64,000 nucleotides of DNA, from assembly GCA_002189035.1 (NCBI GenBank), contig NEEC01000014.1:2854501-2918500 (forward strand), written 5' to 3'. Every line of letters begins with the position of its first letter. Positions within the stretch are counted from its first letter, which is position 1. Positions 1 to 11,809 of the stretch are shown here, one piece after another. This DNA is from Utricularia gibba. Taxonomy: Eukaryota; Streptophyta; Magnoliopsida; Lamiales; Lentibulariaceae. The notes below the pieces were generated by a model, which was not told the origin of the DNA, did no database searches, and saw only the letters and a program-made list of their open reading frames with translations. Both the position numbers and the translations under genes were made by a program.

Positions 1-870
1 GCTTTGTTGGTCTTCCAAGCAACAATCAACTGTTAAACTTGAAAAAAGCAAGTAATAAGATATTTGATTAAAAAAAATTTGAAGATACCCTGCTCCCACT
101 CAAACAAAATTTTGTGTGCCTTCAAATAAATAATTGACGTGATAAAGAACCTATTGTTCCATGGATGGACTAAGCATATCTAGATTAGGGTACCATTCTT
201 TATGTGAAGCTCAGTTGGGCTTGTTTTCTTTTCCAATTGATGAACAAGATATGGCACTTAACCAAGTCCTTGTCGGTTCCTTTGGGAGTTGTTGTATGTA
301 TGATGGATAATGTAGTTGTTGTTTAATTTTAATGCCCCTATTTACTTCATTTGGATAAAGATTAGAGAAGTTTAGAAACTGTATTACGTGTTGGTTGACT
401 TATAAGACTTCTCTATTTGAAAAAGTTTTATAATATGTTGTTTTTTTTAATTCTTTTGTAGGAATTGTTTTTTGATTAGTAGTTTGTTTTGTAGGAATAG
501 ATATATAAATCTATCATATATTTCATACAAATATTTCAAATATTATTTATTTTTAAATAAGTTAACTATCAGCCAAGGGTGCTTAGGAGCTGTGTTGGTA
601 GTTAAAAATGTTTTAAGTAAAAGAGGGTTTTAATATAAATAAATGTATGATAAGTATTCACATTTATTGTAAAACCTCGTTAAATACTTCTCTTGTGTGT
701 GTTTTGTCGAATTTGTTTGTTACCTTTAACAACGCAAAGTCACCGCCTGGATTTATGTGAAGGATAATTCATGTTCCTAGTGTTTTGAAGTTGAGTTGTA
801 TGACCCCAAAAATATAACTAAAATCACCGAAAACAAATGGGTCGAAATTAATGCGGGCCGCGGAACACGC
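1..870. other. AT-rich upstream region, no gene seen
   Basis: No convincing coding frame, RNA gene or repeat end was found. The stretch is mostly A/T homopolymer-rich sequence. It becomes GC-richer near position 850, where the promoter of the following kinesin gene begins. Confidence 0.5.
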
Positions 871-873
871 AGT

Positions 874-969
874 TGGGCCCATGGAATAGCTACTGGGCTT
901 AACCTCCACGCCATTTCGAATTTGAACTGTCCTCCATTATTTTTGCAACGGTCAAAAATAGGCTAACGG
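874..969 (+). promoter_or_regulatory. Probable G2/M promoter: two site II motifs and two MSA cores
   Basis: Seen: TGGGCCC at 874-880 and TGGGCTT at 894-900 match plant site II elements (TGGGCY), which TCP factors bind. AACGG at 947-951 and again at 965-969 (in the context GGCTAACGGTC) matches the core of the mitosis-specific activator (MSA) element bound by three-repeat MYB (MYB3R) factors. All four lie within about 190 bases upstream of the kinesin start at 1061. Inference: the kinesin gene is expressed in dividing cells with a G2/M peak. No clear TATA box was picked out. Confidence 0.5.
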
Positions 970-1060
970 TCGGATACTTTCCCCCTCCCAACTGCCTCTT
1001 CAGTGTTATAGCGCATGCCTCTCTCTGTCTTCTTTATTCGAAAGTTCAAGTCATAGATCA

Positions 1061-3453
1061 ATGCCTCCCAGCGCAGAGAGTTTTGCAATGAAGCCAATTG
1101 ATGTCGACAGCTTTTCGACTCCGGGTCGGAATCTACGCACACCACATGCTTCAGGTGCCAAGGTCAGAGTTGTGGTGAGGCCCCGGCCGTTTCTCCCCGA
1201 GGAAATTAATGTAACAAACCAGAAACCATTCTCCTGTGTCTCGTTACAAGAATCCGGGGATCCGGTCGAGGAAGCCACTGTTTGTCTCCATGATCAAGAT
1301 ACCAGGTTCCCATTCAACTGTAGTTACTCTTGAAATGCTTTCTCTGAAGAGAGGGCTATTTTTCTTGCTGATGCAGACGCAGTGAATCTTTCAAATTGGA
1401 TGGTTTTTTCGGCAACGGAGACAACGATGTGACCAGAATCTTCGATAAAGAGTTGAGGCCATTGATTCTTGGAATATTTCAAGGTCGCAATGCTACTGTC
1501 TTTGCTTATGGCGCCACTGGCAGTGGGAAGACCTACACTATGCAGGTATGCATAATGTGCTTCTGCAGTCGAGTCACCCAAGTCTGTGAGCTTGACATCT
1601 AAATTGAAGATGAATCCGTGTTGTTCTTGGTTGTCTTGTGTTAAATAAAAACAGGGGAATGAAAAGCAACCCGGATTGATGCCGCTTGCCTTTTCTGTCA
1701 TCTCGTCGATCTGTAAGAGTACGAAAAGCAGCACTGCAATATCTTACTATGAGATCTATCTGGATAGATGCTATGATCTGTTGGAGCCAAAGGAAAAAGA
1801 AATCGCTGTCTTGAGTGGCAAAGATGGGCAGATTCATCTCAAGGGACTGTCACAAATCGAAGTGGACTCAATGGAGCAGTTCCATGAGACCATTTCTTCC
1901 GCTTTTTGCAGAAGAAAAGTAGCCAATACGTGCTTAAATGATCACTCAAGCAGAAGCCATGGTGTTCTTGTCATCACTGTTTCTTCACAATCCCAAGATG
2001 GCTCCAACAAGACCATGGTTGGGAAGCTTAACCTGATTGATTTAGCAGGTTCTCAGTACTGATTTTCTTGTTTCCAGCGTCAGCTCTTGTTCATCTAAAA
2101 CTCGAATGCTGTTTCAACCTTTCAGGTAACGAAGACAACAGAAAAACTAACAATGAAGGCATTCGTCTTCAAGAAAGTGGAAAGATAAACCAGTCTCTAC
2201 TCACACTTTCAAATGTAATCTACGCTCTTAATAACAGACAGCCAAGGATACCTTACAGAGAGAGCAAATTGACCCGAATATTACAAGACTCCCTCGGAGG
2301 CACTAGCTCTGCACTTATGATCGCTTGTCTGGTAAGCTCAAATTATGTTCTTTTGCGGGATTTGTCGTCGATTCATGTTCATTTTTGGTTTCAGAATCCT
2401 GGGAGGTACCAAGAATGCGTCTATACACTAAGCTTAGCATCCAGGTCACGGTGTGTCACTAATATTATCTTGGACTCGGCAAGCAAAAACTCCAATGTGA
2501 AAGTGGACATGGAGGCAAAGCTTGTTGCATGGTTGGAATCAAAAGGGAAACTGAGAGCTGCTCAAAGAAGTGTGAACAAGTCGCATGAAATAAAGTCTGC
2601 TAGAGAAAAAGACTTGCTAAATTCGAAACACAACAGGGTACTTGAAGCCAAGAGAAACCTCTTTAAGGGAGCAGATTTCTTAGGATCCATCCCAAAGGTG
2701 AACTCCTTTTCCTGGAAGAAAATGCTTTTTTCTACCATTTTCTAACCTTTCATCGTTGGACTGTTAGCAGGATGTATCGAAGACCGACGCTGTTAGTATG
2801 GAAAATGAAGAAGAAGCAATTACTCCCCAGAGAAGGCCCCTAAATCCCATCGACTCCAATGCTGACAAGTTCAGCATCGAACCGAAGATAAACTTGGAAG
2901 GCTGCAGCGATGGAGAGCTCAGCTACCCTTATGCCGGCACCCCATTAGATAAGTTTACATCGACCAGCTGTAAACTGAAGGTTTGTATTGCTCCCGGTTT
3001 CGGTTTCGGTTTCCAATATTGACGAGATTTATCCTTAATCGAGTTTGGATTCGACTTGTGGTTTAACAGAGCACGCTCATGGAGTGCTACCTTGAGTTCC
3101 TTAACACGGCGAACAAGGAGGAGCTCATGGAAATGAATGGAATTGGTCACAAAATAGCGGAGTACATCATCGAGCTCAGGGAACGAACCCCACTCAAATC
3201 CGTAAGTCAACTCTACAGGAAGAATTTGTAACCTGTTTTGCCCAGTTTGTGAATTCACGCTGCCCTTTTTCCATTGCAGCTGCATGATATTGAGAAGGCT
3301 GGCCTTTCTTCAAAGCAGGTGAAAACAAAGACGGTAGATCATTTACCTCTGTTCTCATGAACTACTGTGACTGAAAGAACTACTCCTCCACTGCAGGTGC
3401 AGAACTTGTTCAGCAAAGCTGCTAGAGGACAACTAGAGAAGGTCGGGTTCTAG
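1061..3453 (+). CDS. KIN10: Kinesin-10 family motor (Kid/KIF22-like) with C-terminal helix-hairpin-helix
   Basis: Microtubule motor expected to act on the mitotic spindle or chromosomes. Nine exons join in frame: 1061-1305, 1383-1545, 1655-2048, 2126-2331, 2395-2697, 2771-2980, 3070-3201, 3280-3318 and 3397-3453, all with GT-AG borders, giving 582 residues. The motor domain is N-terminal: P-loop GATGSGKT at 125-132, switch I NDHSSRSH at 231-238, switch II LIDLAG at 263-268 followed by NEDNRKT, and the neck side NPGRYQE after exon 4. A basic, charged stretch follows. A helix-hairpin-helix (GIGHKIA, about 531-537), the DNA-binding hallmark of the Kid class, closes the protein. The start at 1061 is used because it is the first ATG of the open frame; ATG 1088 is a possible alternative. 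No frame break is visible, so the gene looks functional. The kinesin-10 call is firm; the KIN10 subtype is not resolved. Confidence 0.9.
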
Positions 3454-3752
3454 AGACGACGCAATTCTGCATTTCTAGGTAGGATTGAGGATGTAATTTA
3501 GCGATTAGGGATTTCAGGAGTGCGCCAGAGGGGCGGTGTATGTGATTGTGATCTGGATTACGGCAATCGTACGAAACAGTAGTATTCATCACACCAACAC
3601 ACGGGGGGTTACATTAAGAACCGACACAGAGGAGATATGGGAAAGCCACCCATACCAGACGCATCTTATTGTAGTACTTAGTTGTTCATACTAGAAACAG
3701 GGGGGGATATGATGATAGAATCCATGGCTAGGGGTAAGTCAGCGCCGGTTGC

Positions 3753-4166
3753 TCATTTGCAGCTGCAAGGGTTGCAGGTGCAGTTGTCTCCGCACTTGCA
3801 TCCGTTTTCGCCGGAAGACACAGCAGACTCATCAGCGTACCTGCAAAGATAACGAACGTCACCAGAAATTAAATAAAAACGGGAGGAAGAAGAACAGCGC
3901 GATCGGTGATAACGTACGTCATCTTAGGAGCAGCGCCAAAGATGACGGTGGTGGAGGAGGCGCCGGAGAATTCGTTCAAATCTCCGTACATCTTGCATCT
4001 ATGAGAGATGAAAACTTTAGCATGATCCATCCATATCAAAAGTAGGAGGAACACACAAGACATGGAGGAGGAGGAGGAGGAGGAGGAAGAGCTGAGCTTA
4101 CCCTCCGCAGCCGTTTCCGCACTGGCAGTTAGAGCCGCATCCGCAGTTTCCCTGGCAGCAAGACAT
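3753..4166 (-). CDS. MT2: Type 2 metallothionein, three exons
   Basis: Small cytosolic Cys-rich protein that binds Cu(I) and Zn(II) and buffers metals and oxidants. On the minus strand, exons 4166-4102, 3998-3918 and 3840-3753 join in frame through GT-AG introns to 77 residues, the usual length for plant type 2. The N-terminal domain begins MSCC and has the CGCGS...CQCGNGCGGCK cysteine pattern (type 2 starts with a Cys-Cys pair). A Cys-free spacer of about 40 residues follows, and the C-terminal domain ends CKCGDNCTCNPCSCK. Type 2 genes often have one or two introns, so a three-exon form is reasonable. It is convergent with the kinesin gene, whose stop lies 299 bases away. A purine-rich GGA-type tract at about 4062-4090 lies in intron 1. 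No defect is seen. Confidence 0.95.
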
Positions 4167-4230
4167 CCTGATCGATCTTTATCCGAAACAAGGCGTGCCT
4201 GGTGGCGTGTAAGACTCCATCATTGGCCTC

Positions 4231-4239
4231 CTTTTTATA
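4231..4239 (-). promoter_or_regulatory. TATA box of the metallothionein gene
   Basis: TATAAAAAG on the minus strand, 65 bases upstream of the ATG at 4166, sits within a GC-rich flank. Position and sequence fit a strong TATA-driven promoter, as expected for an abundantly expressed metallothionein. Confidence 0.75.
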
Positions 4240-4329
4240 GGGGAGGGGAAGGGTGATCAGTGAACCTCCACCGTCCACGTGGCAACGCATGGTCCGGTGG
4301 GGTCGTCTTCCGTTGCCTCCACTCACGCA

Positions 4330-5780
4330 CGGCTCTTGGAAATTCGAATTCGCTGGATAAAAATGGCTTTTGAGTTACTTGTTCAAGGGATTAAGAGAGT
4401 ATTATTCGTTGAATAAATAAAGTCAATGGAAGGGGAGACGTGTGAGTTTTGTTTATTTAACCCCAACACCAAATATTAATAAAAGGTCAACATCTGCTTT
4501 GCATTACAATATTCTCAAGATAATGTATTTTATTAGCAATTGTGCCCAGGAGCATCAACGATATTTTGATTCTTGTGGAAGCCTCTAGAAGAGAGAAGAA
4601 GGTAGATGGGCATGGTTGTTATGCCTCAGGATTTAGATGTGGGATTACGATGGAATGAAATGAAGATGATTCCAATTTCAATTAGTGAGTGATTTGGAGG
4701 TCAAATACCCTAATGAATGCGACCTCCCTGGGCTCGCTCATCATTGCTCCGCTCCCTACTTTCTTGAATTCACGTAAATGGTGCGTATAGAGTAAAAGAG
4801 GATTTGCATTTATAACAATGGTTTAAAAAGGAGCAAAACATATTTAGTATATGAAAATATGTATTATGTCTTCAGGATTAATTGAATGGATGACTTGTTC
4901 TACTTGTCATTTTTTCTTCCCCCCATTCTTCTCAAACCTTACATCACTAGGGTGTGTTTGATATCAGATTTTCCGGCAATAATCCTTGTACTGCAAAATA
5001 TCCTTTGTTGTCCATATTAAGGCATTTATACTCTAAACAGCCCATTGAAGGCTTTGCTTGATGCAACCAAATAAACGTGTCAAAATGCTTGGTTGGGAAT
5101 GGATTCAACATCAAGTCCCTTTATGATTGAGGATATTTTGGTGCATGAATCAACAATGAGTGAGAAGGATGTATTAGGTATTCACGGTAATGTCTAGACG
5201 CATTTGATACACGACTTGTAATGTAGCGAGTGAAGAACTATTTGAGAAATGCAATTGGAACAAGTTTAATGAGGCGATTGTGATTGTGAATGGCTGCTGC
5301 CTGCTCCAATCATACAATACAAAGATTGACGCATCTCACCCTACTTGTGGATTTCTGTTTTGTATGCACAACTTGGAAAAGATGTGATTGATGGACTGCT
5401 CCGATTTAGGTAGGCCTGCGTTGGTGCGTCGCTTTGTATTCAGGTTGATGTGAAGCCATTCCATTTGGTTTAAATATATATCACGGGCGATGTAAATCTG
5501 TGACATCATTTTTTATTTTACGTTTAATTAATATATTCATATTCACTTTTTATTATTTTATATAAAAAAACAAAGAATTAATCGTGTGGATTGAATTAAA
5601 TTAACTTTTTTTTTAAAAAAACAAATTCACACCAGCATCCGAATGGTGATTGTGGTGTAGACATATTATTATATAATTAAATAATAAAACATTTCAATAT
5701 AAAATTGAATTATGCTATAGATGCTATAGATGTGCTAACTTAATTATGATTTCAATATTTAGCAATCTTTTTTAATTTAA
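4330..5780. other. Intergenic, no gene seen
   Basis: AT-rich sequence with no supported coding frame. Around 4950 the phrase GGTGTGTTTG resembles the start of small MITEs, but I found no matching inverted end, so no element is called. Confidence 0.4.
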
Positions 5781-6800
5781 GATGATCTAGCCCGCCCTAT
5801 TGGAATCCTTTCTAGGGTTATTCAACTTTAGAAATTTTCCAAAATTTAACAATTCGAACTTAGGGCCTGGACGTTCGAATTGTTACTCCATTCATGATAG
5901 GCATCAACACCTTGTGCCACGAGAGGTCTTGGGCATCACTCCTCTGTGTGTGCTCCGGGATGCAAAAGTTACCGGGAGATTCATAAACTTTTAAAAGCCA
6001 ATGGTAAAAGAGAGTTCTTAAACAAGTTCAAACAAACGAAAGTGTGCATGCAAGAAGCTATGGGTCAACTTGAACGTAGGAAAGAATCTTACCATCCAAA
6101 TGAACGCAAGCGCATAACACATGCAAGGACTTAAATTTACTATGGGGTGATGCCTTTCGGTCCTTGCGGATATTCTTTGACTTTCCCACGACTCAGTCGT
6201 GTTGCTGTTTGGAGGGACCGTAGTTATGAGATCCATTCCAACCGTCCTTTGGACTCCTTAATGGTACCTTCACATCTCCCTCAACCCCGACCCCAACTCT
6301 TGGGGCTCCATCAGGCAGCATTCATCATAGCCCCATTGGGAGCCTTCCATCGTAGCCTCGTCGAGCTCCCGCACTTCTTATGGACCTCCATTCCTTTCTC
6401 ATGCTTAATTTAGTGAGTCGCTCACCTTAACTTGCTCGTGCGCTCGCCACCAAAGTCACCCTGCTGGCGCTTTTCTTCTCTCTTTCTCCTTTTATTTCAC
6501 CCTTACCTTACTTCTCCACATCTTCAATAGCCACCTCATAAAAGTTACAACTCCACGTATTAATTGCTCTTACAACTTCCATCTTTATTCCATACACTCC
6601 AATGTGTGCATCTCTTCATACAGATACACCCAACCATGTCCTTTTGCATGCTAACATTTGTCATGGTCTCGCGTGGGGGTCTTCGGGTTATGTGGGTTGG
6701 ATACCGTATCCTGCTTGATACTAGCATCTCACATTGTGCATCCTGTGGCACGCTATGAGCCCTACCCAAGCATGCGGTAACCAAGCAACCCCTGACCTTC
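5780..6800. other. Moderately GC-rich repeat-like segment, possibly flank of a decayed Gypsy element
   Basis: Base composition is richer in C than the neighbours and short open frames occur on both strands, but none resembles a known protein. It directly abuts the Gypsy integrase remnant at 6800-7250. It would be the downstream part of that element in its minus-strand orientation (3' coding end or LTR). This is inference only. Confidence 0.3.
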
Positions 6801-7250
6801 ATCATCTCAATCTCCCAACAACTACAAGGACTTGCTCTTAAAATGTTTTTTAGTGCTAGATGGTTCTCTTTGATTGCCCATCCACTTGAGGGTGGATCAT
6901 CATGCTCATCACCAACTTACTCTGCAATGTTCTAGAGCCACCTTTGCTAAATACTATCTAGTGAGCTGATTCACTCTTTTTGTTATGGATGGATAGGAAA
7001 CGTATGTTCTTCATAAGTCAATCTACTACTACCCATTTCGCATCCTTTCCTGCCTTGGTGCGGCGCAGTCCTATTTTGAAATCCATAGCCACATTCTACA
7101 GTTCCTGCTCTAAAATTTTTCAAGGGTTGTCGGATTCCACCCAATCATAGGTGCTTTGCCTTGACCCACTTACTTGGTTTTTCATACTCGGCTATGCTCC
7201 TCTTCATGCCAGGCCATCAAAAACTCCTCACAACATGATACATCTCTCTT
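6800..7250 (-). pseudogene. Ty3/Gypsy integrase remnant
   Basis: The minus strand reads fragments of a retroelement integrase core. Near 7100-7010 it reads MDFKIGLRRTKAGKDAKWVV, close to the Gypsy consensus in which MDF is followed by a G-L-P-R-(T/S) and G-K-D-A pattern and V-D-R-L-T-K. At about 6906-6867 it reads HPQVDGQSKRTI, matching the consensus HPQTDGQSERT. Several stop codons and frame changes separate these pieces, so the gene is dead. Upstream fragments to about 7250 fit the linker toward the zinc-binding part. No LTRs were located for this copy. Confidence 0.75.
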
Positions 7251-7259
7251 AACCTGGGT

Positions 7260-9780
7260 GTGTACTATGCTCTAATTCGTGCACTTCTCGTAAGAACACA
7301 TGCCATAATACATGTTTGCGATTAAGCCATTTGTGCTCAACTTATTCAATTTGTGACCACATCCATATGCCCCGACAGATTGTTTACCATGATATCGTAG
7401 TGTTTGATGGCTCAAATCATCTTCGATGCTCGAGGTTCATCTTCCACTCCGTGAATATGTACTTCAAACTTTGGTGATCGGCTTAGAAGTTAAATACATA
7501 TTATTTTTAAGGTGTACCCACTTGGTGAATACATTAGGGCTTGATGAATTATTTTTAAGATGGTTATAAATTAAAAATTATTTATTAAATAAATTCATAC
7601 AAATACTAACTAAAAGAAAAATATATAACAGTTTCAAAGTTAATCATAAAGAGGTTATGCTCATAAAATGCTAAAAACATGCGATTCTAATTTTTAATTT
7701 AATATTTTTTAGCCAATGTAAATAATATCATAACCGAAAAATACAAGATGACGGAAACGTAATAAGCATTAACGTAAAATCTTAACCAAATCGAGATACT
7801 GTTATCCTGAAAATTTAAAAAATGCTAACTTAACTATGATTACAATACCTAAGAATTGCAATTTAAGATAATCTAGATATACTCGAATCCTTTTCATGAT
7901 TATTCGACTTGAATTTTTTCATTTGGTTTGTGGTTTTACGTGGATTTAGATGGGTTTATTTCTAAACTCACGTATGATTATGGTTTATGAACTGTAAGCG
8001 AGTAAAAATATGTACCTGTCTAATGTCTATATGCCAGGCAAAAACCCACATGGGTTTAAATAATTTGAGGGGGGAATGGATTGGTATATTTACCCAGACA
8101 CTCCATTTTGGATTTACCCAATTCAGATGCTCGATTGGACCATTTGGTGAGGATACAAGTTGTGTAGATAAAAGAGAAGGAATATCTTCTTTTCCAATGG
8201 GTGCATAATTCTTTTTGTAGAAAGGAAAGACCACATGCAGAGACCAAAGAATGAATCAAGTATCTCCTTTTATGAGCAAAAAGGGGGGCTACAAAAATAT
8301 AGAGCAGCGTATTCTTATTCCGCCCACGAGTTTAGTACTTGTTCTATCTTCTATAGGTATTTTCTTATATGAATGCCTTTTGAATCCTTGAAGAATACGC
8401 GAAATAGCTTATGGGATTTTTATGCAAAAGATTGAGGAAAAGAAAGAATGAAGATTATTGTTGTGTTTTTTGTTTTAATTTTTTGGCTTCTAGGTTTTGC
8501 ACGTATTGATGGAGAAACAAATGGGTGTTCACAGAAAATGAAGGATATTGTCAAACCTAACATATAAAATTTTTAGCAAGCACCTTCTCAATTACATCAA
8601 CGAAACTGTTGTCAATGCATCATGAGGAAATCCTTCATTTTCAAAAAAATAAATCCATCTTTTTTCAATCCACATATTAAATATCTTATAGCTTAAAGTT
8701 CAAATAAATTGCATTTATGTATCAAATACCAATAAACTTTCAAAGACTTAAAATACATTTAAATAAACTCAAATAAAGTAAATTTGGATTAGAATAATTT
8801 ACACGAACCAAAGGCTCAAAAGAAGTAAAGATAAGTCATTAGTTCTAATTTGGAATCGTTAGAGTGGAACATAATTCGGGTGACATCTTTTTACTTGAAA
8901 AATCACCTCTTCTCTCTCTACTTCCTCACATTCTTATACGTTATCTTTGGATGTTGTCGTTAATAATGTTTTTTTCGCCTTCTTCATCATTAAATATATT
9001 TTTCATTATATGTTGTGTCATTTGTTTGTATAACATATTGGTGGTTCATCCCTTTTTTTTTTTTTTTTTTTCCTTTAGCATTCATACATTCAATTCATAT
9101 TTTCTTTTGCAATATGTCCCATGTTTTATACAATATTAATTTTTGCATATAAAATTATATTGCTTTGATAAAAAATCATGGTACAATGCATGCTACTCAA
9201 ACCCTAAATTTACATCACAGTTGAAATAGTAGACTTAGTCTAGATTAAGACACAAAATTGATTACGAATAGTCCTAATTTGTTTGGAACGAAAGCTGCGA
9301 GCACCGCCGGCGGTGGCGCCCCAACGTTCCGAGTGGTCTCAGCTCCCAGAGATTTGCATTTCGCGTTTTTCGTGTCCATCCCCAGGATTGACTCCTTGAC
9401 TTCATTTAGGAGCTTCCGCATTTGTTACCCCGAGTGCGTCGGAGGACGAAGGTTGACCACGTGAGGGGAAAAAATAAAAGTTGAGGAGATGGATGCAAAG
9501 GCAAAGGGAAGCGGCGAATCACATTCCTCTTCCTCCTTGTTGAATCGTCTTTATGCCCGCCCAGTGCTTTAAACATTCTGCAACTAGAACTAGCGCATGG
9601 CATGGAGGAAATGGGAGTGCTTTTTGTACCGTGCCACCACTTCCATAAATAATCATGATGATACGGTCGAATACATTCTTCACATCTCTTACCTTTGCCG
9701 TCCGTCCGTATTCATTGATTTCAAGTCAAAGGATAGTAATTTGGACACGAAATCATCACAAAAAGAGGGGGACTTTGGAA
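7260..9780. other. AT-rich intergenic DNA, no gene seen
   Basis: No supported gene. A T-tract runs at 9051-9072. A GC-richer patch at 9285-9500 has open frames on both strands, but neither shows a recognisable domain. The patch could be an old untranslated exon or gene fragment. Confidence 0.4.
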
Positions 9781-9782
9781 AA
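9779..9782 (-). terminator. Pol III T-run terminator of tRNA-Lys
   Basis: TTTT on the minus strand starts 6 bases past the tRNA 3' end (discriminator base at 9789), the expected RNA polymerase III stop. Confidence 0.6.
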
Positions 9783-9788
9783 CAGAAT

Positions 9789-9861
9789 CGCCCACCGTGG
9801 GGCTCGAACCCACGACCACAAGGTTAAGAGCCTTGCGCTCTACCGACTGAGCTAGACGGGC
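9789..9861 (-). tRNA. trnK-CUU: tRNA-Lys (CUU)
   Basis: Nuclear tRNA of 73 bases on the minus strand without an intron. The acceptor arm GCCCGTC pairs with GGTGGGC (with G-U pairs), followed by discriminator G. The D arm holds the box A sequence TAGCTCAGTCGG. The anticodon loop is CTCTTAA with anticodon CTT (CUU). The T arm holds GGTTCGAGCCC (box B). No CCA is encoded, as usual for eukaryotes. It looks intact. Confidence 0.95.
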
Positions 9862-9869
9862 TTCTGTTG

Positions 9870-10890
9870 GTAGTTAAATTTTATGATATAATAATATTTA
9901 TTACATATTTAATATGATATTAATTGAAGGATTTGAAGTTAACTATAATTAATTTAAAAGTAGTATTATTTAATAAGTACCTTTATACAAACAATTTATT
10001 CTTTACCTTTATTTAAAGCCATTTTTTAATTACCCTAAAGCGATTTTTTATAGAATTTATTACCAAAAGGATGTACTATAAGTAACTAAAATAGACTACG
10101 AAACAGTTTGTAATGTGTGTATGTGGTTCAATTGGATACCAAAACCATGTCATTATTTAATACAATTAGACAGCAAAACAATGACATGCCCTTTGGATTC
10201 TAGAAATTCATAATTCCAAAATAAAATCTTATTCTACCTTACAACACTGCGGCCCCAAATTAATAAAAAATAGACAAGGGTGCTTGATAAATAGCTTAAT
10301 AACAGTATAATTAGAACTAGTTTTAAACAAATTCAACTATTTAAAGATGTTAAATTTCATATGTGTCTTATCAAGCGCATTTCAAATTGAAATTCATAAT
10401 AACATTTTATCCTAACTATGCAAAGAACATCTAGACAAGACATGTTTGTTAAAAATGCAATACAAGAGTAATTCTTTGCTTTCAGGAAGACGATCATTCT
10501 GCGGAATGGGTTTGGAGTATTTAATTCAATTTAATCCTTCAAAAGCAAATTGGAAAGTCACAAATTCGAATCGTATGGTCCAAAAGCCCAGTTCATGCCT
10601 GCTCGGTATGCTTTATACTCGGCTGCTATAACATCTTTTCCGGGTAATTTGTATTTTTGCTTTTTTTTTTTTCGGTCATAGTCGCTGTAATAAAGTCTAC
10701 TTAATTTCATTGTCTTAGGAGCCCGGCCGCTGTCACTCCCATTTTCCTCTCTTCCTCGCTTCCCTCTGCATCTAATCTATTCCCTTCGCTCTACCTCCAC
10801 CTGAATTCACTCACCGACGTCGAGTGATTGGACATTGGAAAGCTCTATACTCTGCCTGAAATCTTCCCCCTCTTTATCGTGGCCGTTGAG
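9870..10890. other. AT-rich intergenic and upstream region of the SMR-like gene
   Basis: No coding frame is supported. GC content rises from about 10690. CT-rich sequence before the ATG at 10893 is typical of a plant 5' UTR. A T-tract interrupts at about 10660-10672. Confidence 0.4.
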
Positions 10891-10892
10891 CG

Positions 10893-11378
10893 ATGGTGAG
10901 GGGGGCAGAAAGCCCAGAAAATGTGGCTGGTGGAAACGAGGTTTTTGATCTAATTCAATCCGTGTCGGATACAGAGACTCCGTTGGAGATGGCAATTGAA
11001 TTGCGGAAAGCTATCGGATCGGTTCCTGACACAGAACCGAAGAAGGAATTTGATGAAGGAAATGAGGGATTGGGGGCTCCGAACCACAATCTCCCTGCGG
11101 AGGATACTGCGTTGGTGATGGGCATCCAATCGGAGAAAGAGGTAGAGGAACAAAATGACGGATCCAAGACTCCAAGTCGCAAAATCACGACACCGACCGA
11201 ATGCCCACCGGCTCCGAGGAAATTCCGCTTAAAACCGAAGGTTTCTGATCGTAAATCGTGTCGCCGGAGCCTCCGATTCGAATCGGAAAGGTTGGAGATG
11301 GAGCCCACGCCGGGACCGGCGTATGGCGAAGAACCTAAAAGGAAGCGAGCTCGAAGAGACGACGCCGTTTTCTGGTAA
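10893..11378 (+). CDS. SIAMESE-related (SMR)-like cyclin-dependent kinase inhibitor
   Basis: Single-exon protein of 161 residues. The motif TECPPAPRKFR (CPPAPRK at 104-110), followed by CRRSLRFE at 123-130, matches the two short conserved blocks of the plant SIAMESE/SMR family, which inhibits CDK-cyclin complexes and promotes the mitosis-to-endocycle switch. A basic run KRKRARR at 149-155 is a likely nuclear localisation signal. TP sites at 93, 100 and 139 could be CDK-phosphorylated. The N-terminal 90 residues are acidic and probably disordered. The protein ends VFW. Lack of introns and small size fit the family. The start is the first ATG of the frame in a purine context. No defect is seen. 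The residual doubt is that outside the two motifs the family is poorly conserved. Confidence 0.65.
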   Translation: MVRGAESPENVAGGNEVFDLIQSVSDTETPLEMAIELRKAIGSVPDTEPKKEFDEGNEGLGAPNHNLPAEDTALVMGIQSEKEVEEQNDGSKTPSRKITTPTECPPAPRKFRLKPKVSDRKSCRRSLRFESERLEMEPTPGPAYGEEPKRKRARRDDAVFW

Positions 11379-11459
11379 CGCCGGTTTCAGTTTTATCAAC
11401 GGCTACTACTTGGGTTTATCTGTCCATTGAATTCAATTGAAGAGACAGATTTATGTTTT

Positions 11460-11484
11460 ATGACCCTGACCCTGACCCTGACCC
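11460..11484. repeat. (TGACCC)4 microsatellite
   Basis: Four head-to-tail TGACCC hexamers, about 80 bases after the SMR-like stop codon, so probably in its 3' UTR. It is not the plant telomere unit (CCCTAAA). Confidence 0.85.
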
Positions 11485-11809
11485 TGGCCCCGGGGGAGTG
11501 CTCCTACCCTCCCATCTGGTGGGCCTACAGAATAAAACCGGATTTTAAATTTCAGATATCTAACTAATTTTTTAAAAAATATTAAAATTTATATTTTCAT
11601 TTATTTTTAAATAGTGCGTATACAAATAAATAATATGTTAACATCTAAAAATTGTTAAGATGATTGACGGTAAAAGTTTGGTTGAATTCTCAAAGAGATG
11701 TAAGTGTATTTCTCTTCATTTATTTTATATCTAATTAAATAATTGTTGTTGAACTCACTTAATTGATTCTGTTGAGGGCGAAAATCGATATCTTAGGGAA
11801 GGCTGATTT

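Noticed and set aside
7920-8260. Relative of the Harbinger terminal region
   Set aside because: Shared phrases about 'acccatgggttt' are short; no matching terminal repeat or TAA/TTA flanks.
11460-11484. Telomere-like repeat
   Set aside because: Unit is TGACCC, not the plant CCCTAAA, and there are only four copies.
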